Below are positions 43,010-55,572 of a DNA stretch of 64,000 bases, in pieces. The stretch comes from Fonsecaea monophora (lineage: Eukaryota; Ascomycota; Eurotiomycetes; Chaetothyriales; Herpotrichiellaceae). How positions within the stretch are numbered: the first letter of the stretch is position 1; each line of letters starts with the position of its first letter. The position numbers and the translations under genes were made by a program. Below the pieces are notes generated by a model, which saw only the letters and a program-made list of their open reading frames with translations, searched no databases and had not been told where the DNA came from. The stretch lies in assembly GCF_001642475.1 (NCBI RefSeq), contig NW_019173939.1, positions 1 through 64,000 of the forward strand. The letters run 5' to 3'.

Positions 43010-46000
43010 TTGACCTGGGGATGCAATGTCTTGATAAAATACGGAAACGAATTGCGCATTCAACGAGCATGGAACGTCCATTTCCTGTGAGGCTCTTGGT
43101 ACCACCAAGGTGCCACGACTATCCCTGTGTCACCATGTCGTCTGGCGTCCATCAATTGGCTGTGACAGTTAGCGGTACACTGTCTGAAACTACATCTGCG
43201 AAGATTGAGCACCACCGCCAACCAGCTGGACATCTAAATCACCACAGGGCATTTCAGCCACGAGCACGACGAAATTTCGCCTGTATCACCAGGGTAAGAC
43301 CTCAGCGGCTTCAAGCTGGTGCACAACGCAACCAAACGCAACGGAGCTTGAAGCTCTTTGCGGATGCGACAACTATGGCTCACGTTGAAGGCACCCATGG
43401 CACATATTGGTCATGGAAACGCGAACCCAGTGAACCAGAGGCTGAGGGTCCCCAACGATCCCAAAAGGTCCACCAACTCGAAGTGGACAACCACCCTGGC
43501 ACGGCGATAAAGCATGGACTTTGGAGAGCAGGACGGGGAAGATCCATGGGCCTCGGACCTCCTCACTTGCAATTGTGCTGTCGGAGCGGTAGAGGCGGAA
43601 CATCTCCCGCCGACTGCAATGTCTCCTCAATCTGGCGAAGTGGCTGTCAATGAAGGATTCGGGGCGGCCAAACGCGGCCGAATCACACGCTATTGAGTAC
43701 AGACTGGTTGATTACCAAAGAGGTTAACATAGATTATGATTCAGGCTGGAAAGAATACTGGAAAAAGCGCTAGCCTAGCTAGTACCTACAGTACATACCA
43801 TGCATGACCTTTAGAGGGACAAGTGATCTGATTTTTGATACGCACAATATTTGTTTGGTCCTGGTCCTTCCGAGGGATCCCTTCATGTCTACCTACTTGT
43901 ACAGCAGTAGTAGTATCATCTTTTGCCAAGCGCACCCGTTTTCCGTCCAGTTCTTATTTCTTTGACCATTGCCCTCTGGCCCTCTGGCCCTTTGACCCCA
44001 AGACCGAACGACCGACCGACCGAACCAAGGCGGACCAAGACCCGGGTAAAGGGTGAAAGCGGTTATCCGTCGTTTGTTATTTCTGCGCGGGACAAGGTCG
44101 AAGTCGAACGTCAAAGGTTGAAGGTGAAGATTTTGTCGATCATCACTTCTACTATTACTGCTGATGCTGATGCCAATGCTACTGCTACTGCTACTGCTCT
44201 ACTTCGTCGAGTCGAGTTGAGCCGAGTCGTATTAGTCGTATTGGGCGCGGCGCAGCGAAGCGGTTGGGTGTGTGTGGGACAAGACTACATACCTCGTATC
44301 GACTAGAGACTATTCCTACTTGTTCCTCGTAGTAGGTCTACCTACGTAGGGATTTTGAAAACTTGTTCGTTTCGTTCGTCCGTTCGAGTGAGGGACGGAG
44401 CGAGAGGGGGGGATGAATGGATTACTTCTCTAAAGCCCGAAGGATCGATCGATTACTTCTTCTGACTTTCAGACCCCGGCCCCGAAACGAGACGAGTACT
44501 CGGTACTCGCAGGAGTATGATATCCCATTTCCATTGGTATTGGGCCCTTTTGTGTTCGGTGGCCGAGGCACATGTTCCCATTACCCTGCGGGGATTGACT
44601 GCTGTGTAACTAATGAGTATCCGCAATGCCGTGTCTGCCGACGATAGATAGATACAACGAGAGAAGATACGTCGATACTCTTGAGTACCCATGTAGTGTC
44701 CTTGTGCTAGATACCCAGCAAGTACAGTATGTGTCCGATGGTCTCTTACGCCCCGGAGCGATGGTCTGGTGTCTTTGACAATGTCTCCAAGTGCGTACTC
44801 GACACGAGGTATATCTTCAAGGACCTGATCCATCTACTACTTACTACCTACCTAGCATAGCATGTTCCTCCAGGATCTGTGGCAACACTTTAGGCACGCA
44901 GGTACCAAATAGTATGTACTCCAGATTAGGGAGGCTTGTCTCCGTACGGAGGATCCGTAGGTTAGTAGTATTCACTCAAGGCGCTGAAGCAGACTCGATC
45001 GCATCCTCCCCCCTCCCTCGTCTCACACAATCCCCCTCGTTTGCCACAAAGTGGATTGATATCTGTCACAGGGATGCCAACGAGGGATCCCCATACGACA
45101 TTCTTCCCTCGTATTTTCCATTCTCACTTCCATATCCGGACCAAAAGAAGAACCTCGCACGGCTAGCTTGCTAGCTAGCCAGCTGATCTCCATGCCATGC
45201 CATGTCTACTCACCCTCGTCCTCGTCTCGTACGGCCGCCGAGCTGCCCCCTCTTTCAGGCGAGATGGGTCGCTCAGCGGATGATGTGTTGCGATATGATG
45301 CGATGCATGCACGCATGCAGGGTCTCCTCGCTACAGGTAGAAGTACGGGTAGATTTGTTCGGTACGAGGTTTGGCATATATGCAGCGAGTACTGTGGCAC
45401 CGAGGACTCTAGGTAACGTAAGTAGGAGGTAGGTAGGGCAAGGGTGGTGGTCGTTGTACTCCGTCGGTGGCGTAGGTGCACACAAAAGTTAGTTTTGGTA
45501 TATCAAAGCGGGCGAAACATTTTATGTAGGTAGTAGTGGTGGTAGGTTGCGTAGATCTGCGCCGAAAAAAGCTCTTGTTCCCGTTGGGGCTTGAAAAGCT
45601 TAAGATGTATTCCCCTCCCTCGCCTTCCTCCCTTCCTCCCTTCCGCTGCCCCCTCTTCCCTTCGTTTCCTTCCTCGCAAGCAATGGACCTCAAGAACCCG
45701 TAGGTACACGATCGAATGCATCGGCCCGACTCAGCTAGTCTAGCTCAGTCCCAGCTGGATGAAACTCGACAAACTCTCTCCTCCCTAGTTCTCACGGTTC
45801 TTCAGCTCGCGAACGGTCTAGCTCAGTCCACTCCAGCCTCTCCGCCCCATCTTCAGAGTCCAGACGCCTTGATCGACCTGTACAACCAAAGGCTAAAAAA
45901 GAGTGGGAGAAGGGAAGGGAAGAGCCGGAGAGAAAGAAGAGGGGCCAAGGAAGCGCACTGGGCAGTTCATGCACGTACTTGGTACCCTATGCAATTGCAG

Positions 46001-47538
46001 GTGGAGGTACATATACCTAGTAGGCATGGTATGGGGGTAGCACACGAATACAAATGGACCTACATGTAGGCAGTGACTCGATAATAGTGTTAGGTGTGTA
46101 TGTGTGTGACAAGGATGGGAAGTATCTTCCTCGTCGAAGGTTTATTTTGCTTGTCGTTGATTACGCCCTCGGCCCCTTATGCCTTCGCGCGGGAGTTATG
46201 TTAGTGCATGCCTGTGACCTGTGTACTCGTACTCGTACTCGTGCGAGGCATGTACATCCAAGTATACTGCCAATGTATACTCAATCTAGGTATCTCGTAT
46301 AGACGGCCTGTCTCTTTGCAAGTACATGTATGTACCTGGGTAGCTTTGTAGGCTTCTCCTCCTCCTTCTCATCCTCCTCCCAACCCCATCTGTCTGCTCC
46401 TCCTTGTCGTCGTCGATACTTTCCCTTCAAACCACTCCTCGGGGCCTTGTGGGCATTATGGTGGATGCCTCAGGCACAAGTCTAGACCACAACCCATGTA
46501 CATAGATACATACAGACATACACATGCATCTTTTCTTGGGGACGTAGTAGTCCGACACTCAACCCTCGACCCCATCATCGTCTTCTTATTTTCTTTGTCC
46601 CCTCTCTCTCGCGCTGTCGCTCTTCCAATGTTTCGCCGCCTCACACGCTCCACAACAACCCTTAATTCCCAGTGCTAATTAATCCGTTCGTTACAGAAAT
46701 TATGAACGGGTCCGACAAAAGGGTCTCCGCAAGGGCACCAAAAAGAAAAACAAACCTTCTACTTTCCCCCTCCACAAAGCTACTCAGCTACTCGTACGAG
46801 GTCTTTTGGGGGAGGGAGAAAACCTCGCGCCCCTCGCTACCGAGCCTAGAACTCGCTACCACGGCCCGCGACGGTGATCCCTGCATGCTCGCTTATGCTG
46901 GAGCCCGCTGCTCGTCCAACCCTCTACGGAGTATTAAGACAATGGTCGGCTTTAGCTTCATGTGTAGGGTGCTCGTATCGAAAACCGTAATCTGCATGTG
47001 ATGAGCTATTGATATCATCACCACGGAAAACGAGTTTCGAGCGTCTCGTGAGTTCGGAGCAGCTGTACAAAAGAATTCGTACTCGCGCGATCAAGAATGC
47101 TGGAAGCAATCATGACTGGTGGATAGAGTACAACACCGCTAGATGTTGGTGATATTTCATTCTGCGCCGCCAAGTGTCATTCGACACTCGTTCCCTCGCG
47201 TTGTGTTTGGGATGGTGTCCACCATCCCCTTGCAGAAATTTCTATTCATTCGCCAGGCATGCCACCACAAATTGACTCCCGTCCAGAGCTCTTGTTCCCC
47301 TCAGCAGGTAGTGCAACCCTGATGCATCCCACCAGCGGTACGTACAATGATCAAGGCATGTGGACCAACGAATAGTAGAGATCCGAGTATGCAGCTTACT
47401 CCGGTTTCCAACAGAACAAAAGGGTATGTGTAACATTCTCTGTATCTTGACCACCGCCCATAGCACAAAGTCACAAAGGAAAATTTCGTAAAGAAAAGAC
47501 GTAAAGGTGATCCTGCTGAGGAAGACGAAACAACCCGA
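43010..47538. other. 4.5 kb gene-poor region with simple repeats
   Basis: No gene is supported. A 60-codon frame at 43514-43696 starts MDFGEQDGEDPWASD and looks somewhat protein-like but has no partner exons. A frame at 45716-46069 starts with ATG but has no family motif. The region carries GCTACT-type repeats near 44155-44200, GTACTC repeats near 46223-46242, one TACTCGGTA at 44497-44505 and one TACGGAGTA near 46925. It is presumably intergenic, possibly decayed sequence. Confidence 0.5.
44155..44200. repeat. Trinucleotide/hexanucleotide repeat (CTGATG/GCTACT)
   Basis: A short imperfect array of CTGATG and GCTACT units is read directly. Confidence 0.7.
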
Positions 47539-49798
47539 TTATCCCTCAAATGCCCTCAACGCCATGCCAGAAAGAGTCGCAAACACTTGATTCGTGGCTC
47601 GTCCATTCGCCTGAGCTTCCAGGTATCTCTTTGCAAGTTCTCGTTCTGAAGTTAGGTCGCCATTCCCCCCAGATGCCAGCAGCATGACACTGTAGATGAC
47701 ATCTCTGTTCTCCATCCCGTCCAGATATGGTCGGCATTGTCTCACTGCGGCGGCTGACAGACCTGACCCATCCGCTCTCTGAGTTGCAGCCGCCGCTTCG
47801 ACCAGGTTCCAAAATTCTTCAGATCTCCTACCCAGTTGCTTTTCCAGGGCACTGGTTTTCGGTTCGGGTTCGGCCTCTTCTTGATGGACAAAGTCAGCCA
47901 TTGTCGCTGTTTGGCTGCTGAATTGTTCACCCGTCAGGATGGCCCCCAGTGCTCGACACCGGCGGGCGAGTCGGTCTGCCTCTTCGCCACTGTCGTGCGC
48001 CGGTCGAATGCATAGCTCTAGCAGGGCCCAGGTCACTCTGGCCTCTTGACTGGCGAGTGTCGCATTTTCGGTCGGCGTATCGGCGTGGTTACTAACCAAA
48101 GTCAAATACGCCAACATGTTGCCCAATTGAGTCCGATCCATGCAGAGTAGAGGGAACCCTTCCCGTGCAAACCACTTCGACTGGCCAGCCTCCAAGAGCT
48201 TGTCGAGGCCAGGAGCAAAGGCAATGTCGTACACTTTCCGAATTGACTCGAGGTTGGGGACGGAATCGGGTGGAATAGGTGGTACACTAGGAATTTTTGT
48301 GCCAGCAATTGTACAAATGGACTCAATGGTCCTTGGGGTCGGACGAGAACCGACGTCGGTCATTATTGCACTGTCTTCAGGTTAGTCCCGATGGAGGAGG
48401 AATCACCGGCTCAACTCCACTCACTTCGTCCCGGTGGTGGATATGGAGCTAGACCAGGCTGATGCGCTCCGTCCATATGATATGGCTGATTAATGTGAGG
48501 CAAGACCTGTTCTGGTGGTCGTGGGAACGGGTATTCTGAGTGATCTCGAGGTGAGTTGGAGACAATGGAGGAATGGTGATTGGACCCCGGGGGGCTAATG
48601 GAAGTGTTGGTAAACCTCGGGACCTGATTGTTGACCGAGGAGGATGGTGGAGGATTGTTGCTGATGTTGTTGCTTGGGGCCGACGGCGCAGGGTGCAGAG
48701 AATGAGGACCTTGCGGCTGGAAGACCGGGTCGTAGCCTTGACAACTGCGCTTGCTCTTCATGCAATTTCTGCAGTCTGGTCGACCTTCATCGCACTGTCA
48801 ATAGCATCAAGCTGTTAGCGCCGTGCGAGGAGTAGAGAGAAAGGGGAAAATCAACGGTCGCGGCTGCAGAGGACTAGCAGAGCGCAGGCGGACGCGAGGG
48901 AAAGTGCTGCCGTGACCCAAAGGGGACAGGAGAACGGGAAAGCAATCTCGAGACGAAGACAGGCGCTGGGCGATGGAGTCGCTAAGACAGAAAAAATATG
49001 TGTGTAGCGCCGTTGAGTTAGGGATGGAGAAGGGAAGGTTTGTGACACGGGCGGAGATGGGCATGGTCGATCACCAAGCCCCCCAGGCCTAAAAAGGGCC
49101 GGGCATCCTTTGGGGGGCAGGAGCTCCCTGGATTTGGCCTTAGGCGCTAGCCCAGGTGGAGCCCCCGTGTAAACTTGCCCTCGGCCGGCCATGCCCACCC
49201 CCCAAAGGGCCCTTGCCTCTGGCACGGCCTTGCCATGCGCTCGCTGTCAAAAACCCGCCCAACCCATGTGTGTTGACAACGTGGATGACAAGGCTTGATG
49301 GCTGGAATGAAGACTGTAAAGAGACGAGGGTAGGGCTGAAGAGGACAGATGATTGCGGAAATAGATCAAAAAACTCACCTTGATGCGCCTCTTTCGGCAT
49401 GTCAGACATCCTGTCTTGGTCCGTCTCTTCACCTCCTTGGCTTTGTGTCGAGGAGTTGCAACGATCAGATTCGGGTCCGTCGTCGAGGGAAGAGGCATTC
49501 GTCCCGGCATTTGCTGGTATGGCGAAGGTATTCCCGGGTAGATTGGCCGTGATTGCATGTACTCGTGAGGCACAGGTGGCGGCGGCACTGGGGCTGGGGC
49601 TGGTCGAACAGAATAGGGATACGGCAGCGGTGGCAGAACACGTTGCGGCGCTGGCGGCGGGGGTGGTAGAGGTTGCACAACTTCTGGTTCCGGCCTGTGT
49701 GCAACTTGAGTGTGGAAATCGATGCTGCTGATCGGAGGCAGGCTGATCGGAGCCGTCGAAGCTTGCAGAGCCGCCGTGGTCATATTTGAATAGTTCAT
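47539..49798 (-). CDS. Zn2Cys6 transcription factor with long intron in the zinc cluster
   Basis: A zinc-cluster regulator of 541 residues. Three exons: 49379-49798, 48425-48794 and 47539-48374. Intron 1 is 584 nt, far longer than others here, and lies exactly between Lys140 and Cys141 inside the cluster; intron 2 is 50 nt with an ACTAAC branch and the CTGAAG acceptor that keeps the frame. Cys131, 134, 141, 148, 151 and 158 form the Zn2Cys6 motif, preceded by a basic KEVKRRTK stretch. The N-terminus is Pro-rich; a Ser/Asn/Pro-rich linker follows; the C-terminal 250 residues are helical. It resembles fungal proteins often named after S. pombe Moc3, without proof of the same role. The frame opens at a TTG (49900); ATG 49798 was used. 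Confidence 0.82.
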
Positions 49799-52700
49799 CA
49801 GGTCCGTGGCTCGTCGCCCTTGCACTATTTCCCCCAAGCAGAGCAGGTCAATGCAGCAAAAGTCGCGACGCGAAGCGACGTCGATGAAAAGAGTTGACAA
49901 AGTGCAAGATGCTTCGATGTCGTATGCTTTTTTTTTCCAGAGCGGGAAACTTGGATTTGCTTCTCAAATGACCGGTTGGATGATCACCAGCGAAGTTTCC
50001 AGTTGATTGGTGATGGAACCCAATCCGTTGATGCTCTTTGCCACGGTCCCGTGAGATTTTGCCTCTTTTCCCAACCGGCCTTTTCTGTCTTTCTTGCAGA
50101 CGGGGGAGGAGTTCAGAAGTATGTCTCTGCACCGGACAAGCAAAGTAACGCAAGTCAGCAAGCGGGGTGCAAAACCATCAACGAGAAAGCAGCAGAGCAA
50201 AAAAACGACAATAAGACAGACAATCCAGGAATGAAGGGGGAATCGAGCGCAAAGCAAAAGGTGGTGAAGAGAGTAAAGATACTAGGAAAACGTATGGAGT
50301 TTGCGGTATGGTGTGCCTGCACCATAGTAACATAACATATGACTTGGGATGGAGGAGCGAAGTGGCATGGCACTGGACGGAAGGAGGAACGGCGGTTGAC
50401 AGGCATGCGAGTTCCACTAACAGGGCTTGACGGGGCAGGGGGTGGAGGGGAGAAGGTCTCGCTGCTGGAGTGCTTGGTCACCCCATTCAGGCCCCGTGAA
50501 ACGCCCACCAGTCGCCAGTGGCTCAACGCCTTGACCATTTGAGTGTTCGCTCTTTTGCTCCAGGTGTCGCGGACGTCCTAAGTGCCGAAGCGCAGGTGAG
50601 CATGAATCAGATTTCGATGGCGAAATTGGAACGAACCTCGCTTGGGATCGCTTCGACACGATCAGCCGCCTTAGACGACAAGCATTCTCTGGGGGGGCGA
50701 GGCCAGGTGCAATAACTCGAAAGGCGACCGTGCTCCAAATGCCATACTTGGGGGCCTGTACAAGCACTAGTGGGAGACGTAGGATGTGGACAATGGGATG
50801 GAAACAACGGACAGGAAACCACGACTCCATCAAAATGCCCCCGAACGGCCCGGAACCAGGTTAAGGTGTCAATCAACGGTCACCAGGAGTTGGTGAGTGG
50901 TGAATGGTGATCCAAACGACTCGAGCAGCAACTGGTGGCAGTGGCACTGGCAGTGGCCGCCCGCTGGCTGGGTCGACTCGTCTGTGGCAGGAGGCACCAC
51001 TAGAACCCACCAACTGCTGAGCAAAGAGTTTGCAAAACTCCCTGGTACCCAGTCAAGAGGCTTCTCGCTTAGGGCATCTCCCGACGCCAGACGACGTTAG
51101 GCCCGAGTCTAAGCACCTTTAGACCGTGCTTCATCCTGGACCGAAGGGAGGGGGGCACCCATCTGGGGGGGCGCCCTTTGCTCCCGGCTTTGCCCACTGC
51201 TAGCGCTTCCCGCTCCAGGTCGGTTGCATTAATGTGCATCGGGGCTGCCAGCTATACACGGTAATAATTATTGATCAAGCTGAGAAAGACAAAAGACCAA
51301 ACATTCCAACGGGGGTTAGTTCCGCCCCTCCCATCCCCCTTTGCGAGGAATAGCGCCCCGAAGCTGTCGAGGCTGGAGAAATACTCGTACACACCTGTAC
51401 ACCGTATCTTGGTCGTGGTGGATACGGTGTAGGATGAAGATTGCTTAAAGTCATTGAACAGGGATGATGGTCCAAATGGAGGCGGCAGCAAAACTGGCAA
51501 AACTGGCCCTCGGATTGTCCAGAAACTCGGAACCAAGGCAGCAGGAGCTGAACCAAACAAAAAGGATAGATAACGCACCGTGGAGAGCAGACTTCTTTAA
51601 CGTCCCACTCACTGTTCAGCTTCGAGTTCTTTGGTTCAATAGACCAATGTTATTGTTGACGCTCCCGGGCTCTCTCCTTCTCTTCTGTGCAATGCAATGT
51701 CCCAAAAGAGAACAACCTCCAATGCCCGTGGATGTCACGACGCTGCTGCTTGACCGTTGCCAAGCGACTCTAGAACCCTGCTAGCGGCATTTCGAGAAAT
51801 GGAGTCGTATCAGTCGAGGCACCAACAATTTTGGAAAAGTCATGCCCGCTCACGCCCACTTCTGTAACCGAGCCCAGTAGTCGACTCGCTGCACTTGCGC
51901 TTACATGCAACTCCCTCCTGGACTCTGCCTACTCGAGTATAGCACCACCTACCAGGGTACTCCGTATCCTTCCTTTGAGGCTGTCTCTCAATGTGACCAT
52001 GTCAGCATCCAAACCCACCCAAAGCAATCCATGTCCACGGCCCTTGCGGCCTCCAGAGCAAAAAAAGAGACTGGTGCTTTTCCTACCTCGTCGACCCCTT
52101 CGTGCTCCGCTTCCTGATTCTCTCCCTCTTGTTCCTGTCCTGGTTCGCTCGAAGCGGTACGCCACCGGTCACCATGCAGCTACCAACCCCCGGTGGACTA
52201 TTGGAGAGGTTGGGGGGCTTGGGGGGAATGATGAGGGGGACAAAAAAGATAGCAAGAAACTCTCAAAGACAGCCCACGGATTGGCGTGTGATATCCCTGG
52301 AACCTTGCTGTTTGATCACCATGACCCCCGTCACGCTATCGACTGAAACAAGTGTTCGAAAATCTCCAGACAAACTAGTTGGAAAAAGTAGCCCAGGGAA
52401 ACTCGTCCTCGACAAAGTCCACGACACGGCCTAAACAGATTCGAGGACAACTCCACCCCGAGTGTCTCTCGTCCACAGGCCTCCAGCGCACAGGGCACTT
52501 TTAGCCTTTTTTGACTTTCAAGGTGCCTCTTAGCGAGACAAGTTTGACCTCGCTCCGAGATGTGCCTTGCCTCTTGTTTTGGCAGGCCTCCCCCCTCCCA
52601 AGCTCTGGACTTTCCTCGTTGATCATCGCATCCCAGGAACGCTCCTCCAGCTATCATGATCGCCTAGCCACAATGCATGGTTGGCCCGCATTGGATCCGG

Positions 52701-53980
52701 TACCGCCCAGGTACCATTTGTCAACCGTCGTCTCGAGGGTGGCTTTTGGTGTCACATGAGCCCGTCTTGTCAACACGAAAAGGTGCATGAAATCATACCC
52801 TGAGACGGCACTGAAAAAGAAGCCTCGACCCCTGTGAGCCTCGACTGGCTCGTCATAGGTGGTGTCTCTCCTGATAATTGCCTATCTATCCGAGGCCATT
52901 CTGCACGAAGACCAAAATTGACAGGTACTGATCCAAGCTGGCAGAGGGCTTCCACCAAAAGGACCTAACCGTCGAGAGTCGAGATCGTGGGAATGACGGA
53001 CCGAAGTGCGCTGGGGTCGGAAATCGTGCAACGGTGCAGCACAATATTCTCCGAACGAGCCAGATCCCCTTGCGGGACCAAAAGGCGAGCAGCACAAGCA
53101 GCATGCAGGTTGTGCAGAGGCGATCGAGAGGCCCCTTGCCTTAGGCCCCTGGGGATGACGACCATAGGTAATGCACCACTCGTGCCCTCGTTCACGGCAG
53201 GGTGCATCAAGCACTCCTCGGCATAATCAGGAATAAACGAGGATGACAAGAGGGATAATTCGAGCTGTCCCCGACGTGCAATTGGCCGCTGGTGACATGT
53301 CGGTCATGCATGACACCTTTCTCCTAGAAATGGAGGCGGTCAGTGATGATGACGTTTGATTCATCAGAGTCTACGTAAATCTCGCCTAGGGAGTAGGGCT
53401 CGGACAACGTCTGGGGGCACGGGGGCCAAAACGGTCATTCAAATGAAGAGCCTATGCTTGCCACTCGGCATGCCCGAGGGACAACTTTGGATGCAGGCGA
53501 TTTGTGTATTTGGTGTTTTTGCTGCTGATGCTGTACTAGCCATTGCATGAATTACCGTGGTTCTCCTGCTTGGCCCTCGCTCCCGATGAGAAAATGTCGA
53601 ATCATGCACGCCTGAATGCCTTGCCCTGTCCAACTGTGGGACATAACTTACTGTTCCTTCGCTTGGCGGGACTGGAGGCGCAACACCTTGGAGACGAGGA
53701 TGATCCTGTCACTGCTGTCATATCACCAGTGTCGTCGCATCTGTGCCACTGTAATCCCACGTGGTTACGCCACTTGGGAATTTCGTGCAACAGCTTGGTC
53801 AATTAATTCCAAGGGGCCAATGGTTGTGCAAACTTCTGCATCAGAGTTTGGGCCAAAACCGAACGTAATCAGTCGACAATCAAAGGTTGGCTTGATCATG
53901 ATCTCGCTTATCTGGACTCCGGTTCGCGTCTGCCGGTCTAGATTCCACCATACCATGGGGAGCCATCATTTTATGGCGTT
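49799..53980. other. 4.2 kb intergenic region upstream of the Zn2Cys6 gene
   Basis: No gene is supported; the longest frames (for example plus strand 51831-52346) lack motifs and ATG-proper structure. It contains a G-rich patch at about 52205-52240 and one TACTCCGTA near 51959. It probably includes a long leader or promoter of the regulator to the left. Confidence 0.45.
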
Positions 53981-54943
53981 TCATGATACTTTGGCCTTAC
54001 GTTTCTTGAACATAGGTATTGGAACCTCCTCTGGGATTTGGTCCATAGACATGGGTGGTTGTGATGAATTTGGCTCTTCCTTCAAACCCGGATCATCTTG
54101 CTTTAGTCGGTTGGGGGGCGAAGATTCCATTTGGCTTGAGGTACAATTTCCACCCGGACGGCCATCTTGGTCGAGAACAAGGTTCTTTCCTTGTCGCAAA
54201 GAGTCCTTGTCTTCCTTTTTAATTTGCGTGACCGGGCTTGCGGTCCTTTCTTTCTTGACGGAGATCGAACCCGACAAGAGATCTTCGAGATCGGCTTCGT
54301 CGTGGCCAGGATATCTCTTGGTGGCAGCACCCCATCCGCGTCGCACGACAGCTTCGCCAGCTTCTTTCTTCTCCTCCTCATCTTCATCTTGACCTTCGTA
54401 TTTGCGCTTTTTGACACCCTTACTTAGAGGCGCTTCTGATGGTGTCTCGTCAACTATTTGTTGTGACACCACCTGCCAGTCGCCAACCATGGCCATCTCA
54501 GAACGGAACTCTTCAGGGACTTTGATCCCCATCTCGGCCAACTGCGCCCATTGTTTCTTCCGATCTGCGGTAGACTGAGGTCCCGTAGGAGGTTTCGATG
54601 CAGATTGAGCGTTCTGCTTTGAAGATGGTTGTGAGGGGCTTGATGATCTGTTTATATCGCCACTAGCAACTCCCTTGAGTCTCTCAACTTCTGACTTGGC
54701 CCTCTCCTTTTCCCGCTCGCCTCGCTCATGGCTATTCTGAATGTCGCGGAGAAAGCGCTTCAGGTTATTTTGATGTTTGACGGTGCCCTCATGTTGTTTG
54801 CGCTCAAATGAGGTATCTTTGACAAAGGTGCTGCAGTGCTTGCACCAATATTTTGGCTGTAGATCAGTCAGCAATGCGCCATATAGATCTTGCAGTGAGC
54901 TAGGAGGCGTTAGACTTACTGTCGATTTCCAGTATTCAGACAT
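53981..54943 (-). CDS. U1-type zinc-finger splicing protein (WBP4-like)
   Basis: A probable spliceosome-associated protein. Two exons: 54920-54943 (MSEYWKST) and 53981-54856, giving 299 residues. The 63 nt intron (GTAAGT...CTACAG) has no in-frame stop, so an unspliced reading frame also exists with 21 extra residues. Splicing joins MSEYWKST directly to PKYWCKHCSTFV, which is the normal start of the family. The zinc finger has CKHC followed by HEGTVKH (matrin/U1-C type). Then comes a charged Arg/Lys/Glu coiled helix, NNLKRFLRDIQ, and a long Lys/Glu/Asp-rich tail with a WGAATKRYP element. WW domains of the human relative are not seen. Confidence 0.85.
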   Translation of the reverse strand: MSEYWKSTVSLTPPSSLQDLYGALLTDLQPKYWCKHCSTFVKDTSFERKQHEGTVKHQNNLKRFLRDIQNSHERGEREKERAKSEVERLKGVASGDINRSSSPSQPSSKQNAQSASKPPTGPQSTADRKKQWAQLAEMGIKVPEEFRSEMAMVGDWQVVSQQIVDETPSEAPLSKGVKKRKYEGQDEDEEEKKEAGEAVVRRGWGAATKRYPGHDEADLEDLLSGSISVKKERTASPVTQIKKEDKDSLRQGKNLVLDQDGRPGGNCTSSQMESSPPNRLKQDDPGLKEEPNSSQPPMSMDQIPEEVPIPMFKKRKAKVS

Positions 54944-55572
54944 GATGAATGGGTGTTAAGTGAGGATGAACGATGTCATAGGGGACAGATTTGGGGAATC
55001 GCGGGCGAATGGCACAAACTGTGAGCGCTTATCTCGGCCACTATGGACCGAAAATGGCTCGAGAACGATGAAGAAATGATGAGAATTCCGAATGGAAATT
55101 GATGATGCGAAAATTGGTTCTGTCTGACACCCAACCTTCCTCGCCTTCACACGAGACTCAACCAAACAAATCTCCAGATTCTGTTTGTCAGACGTCATGC
55201 TTTCTCATCACAATGGTTAAGAAGATAATGCACGTGACCAGATTTCTCCGACCCTCCCCGGGCGCTAGAAGAAGAGAACACCCGAGGATTGAACTCCGGT
55301 AATCGGTTGGCTATTTTTCACTTTTTTCCTTTTTCCTCCTTTGTGAATCCCCGACGAGCAATATTCACGTCGACAGTTGTTCCTCCCACACTCCTTTTTA
55401 TAACTCTAGCTTTGCAGGAGCTCAGAGTAAATCTCAGCATTTGGTCAACTTCCTCTCACCAAAAGACTGCGATAAATAGACCACATCCGTTCCCTTGAAT
55501 TATATCCCCCAGATCTATCGCCCTGCGGCCACTCTCGATCACTCCGCCGACGGCTCGCCCAAGTTTAGCAAC
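54944..55572. promoter_or_regulatory. Divergent promoter region
   Basis: This 629 bp separates the starts of the WBP4-like and Ups2-like genes. It holds pyrimidine-rich tracts before 55573 but no recognised site. Confidence 0.4.

Noticed and set aside
43006..43653. 215-codon frame after the glutaredoxin stop
   Set aside because: It overlaps the glutaredoxin 3' end, has no motif and unusual codon use.
51831..52346. 171-codon frame in the region upstream of the Zn2Cys6 gene
   Set aside because: No family motif, biased composition, and other frames are open too.
54240..54260. GGTTCGA-like B-box on one strand
   Set aside because: It lies inside the coding frame of the WBP4-like gene and lacks an A-box and cloverleaf.
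55265..55310. TTCAA-containing sequence resembling a tRNA T-arm
   Set aside because: The five-base stem does not pair.
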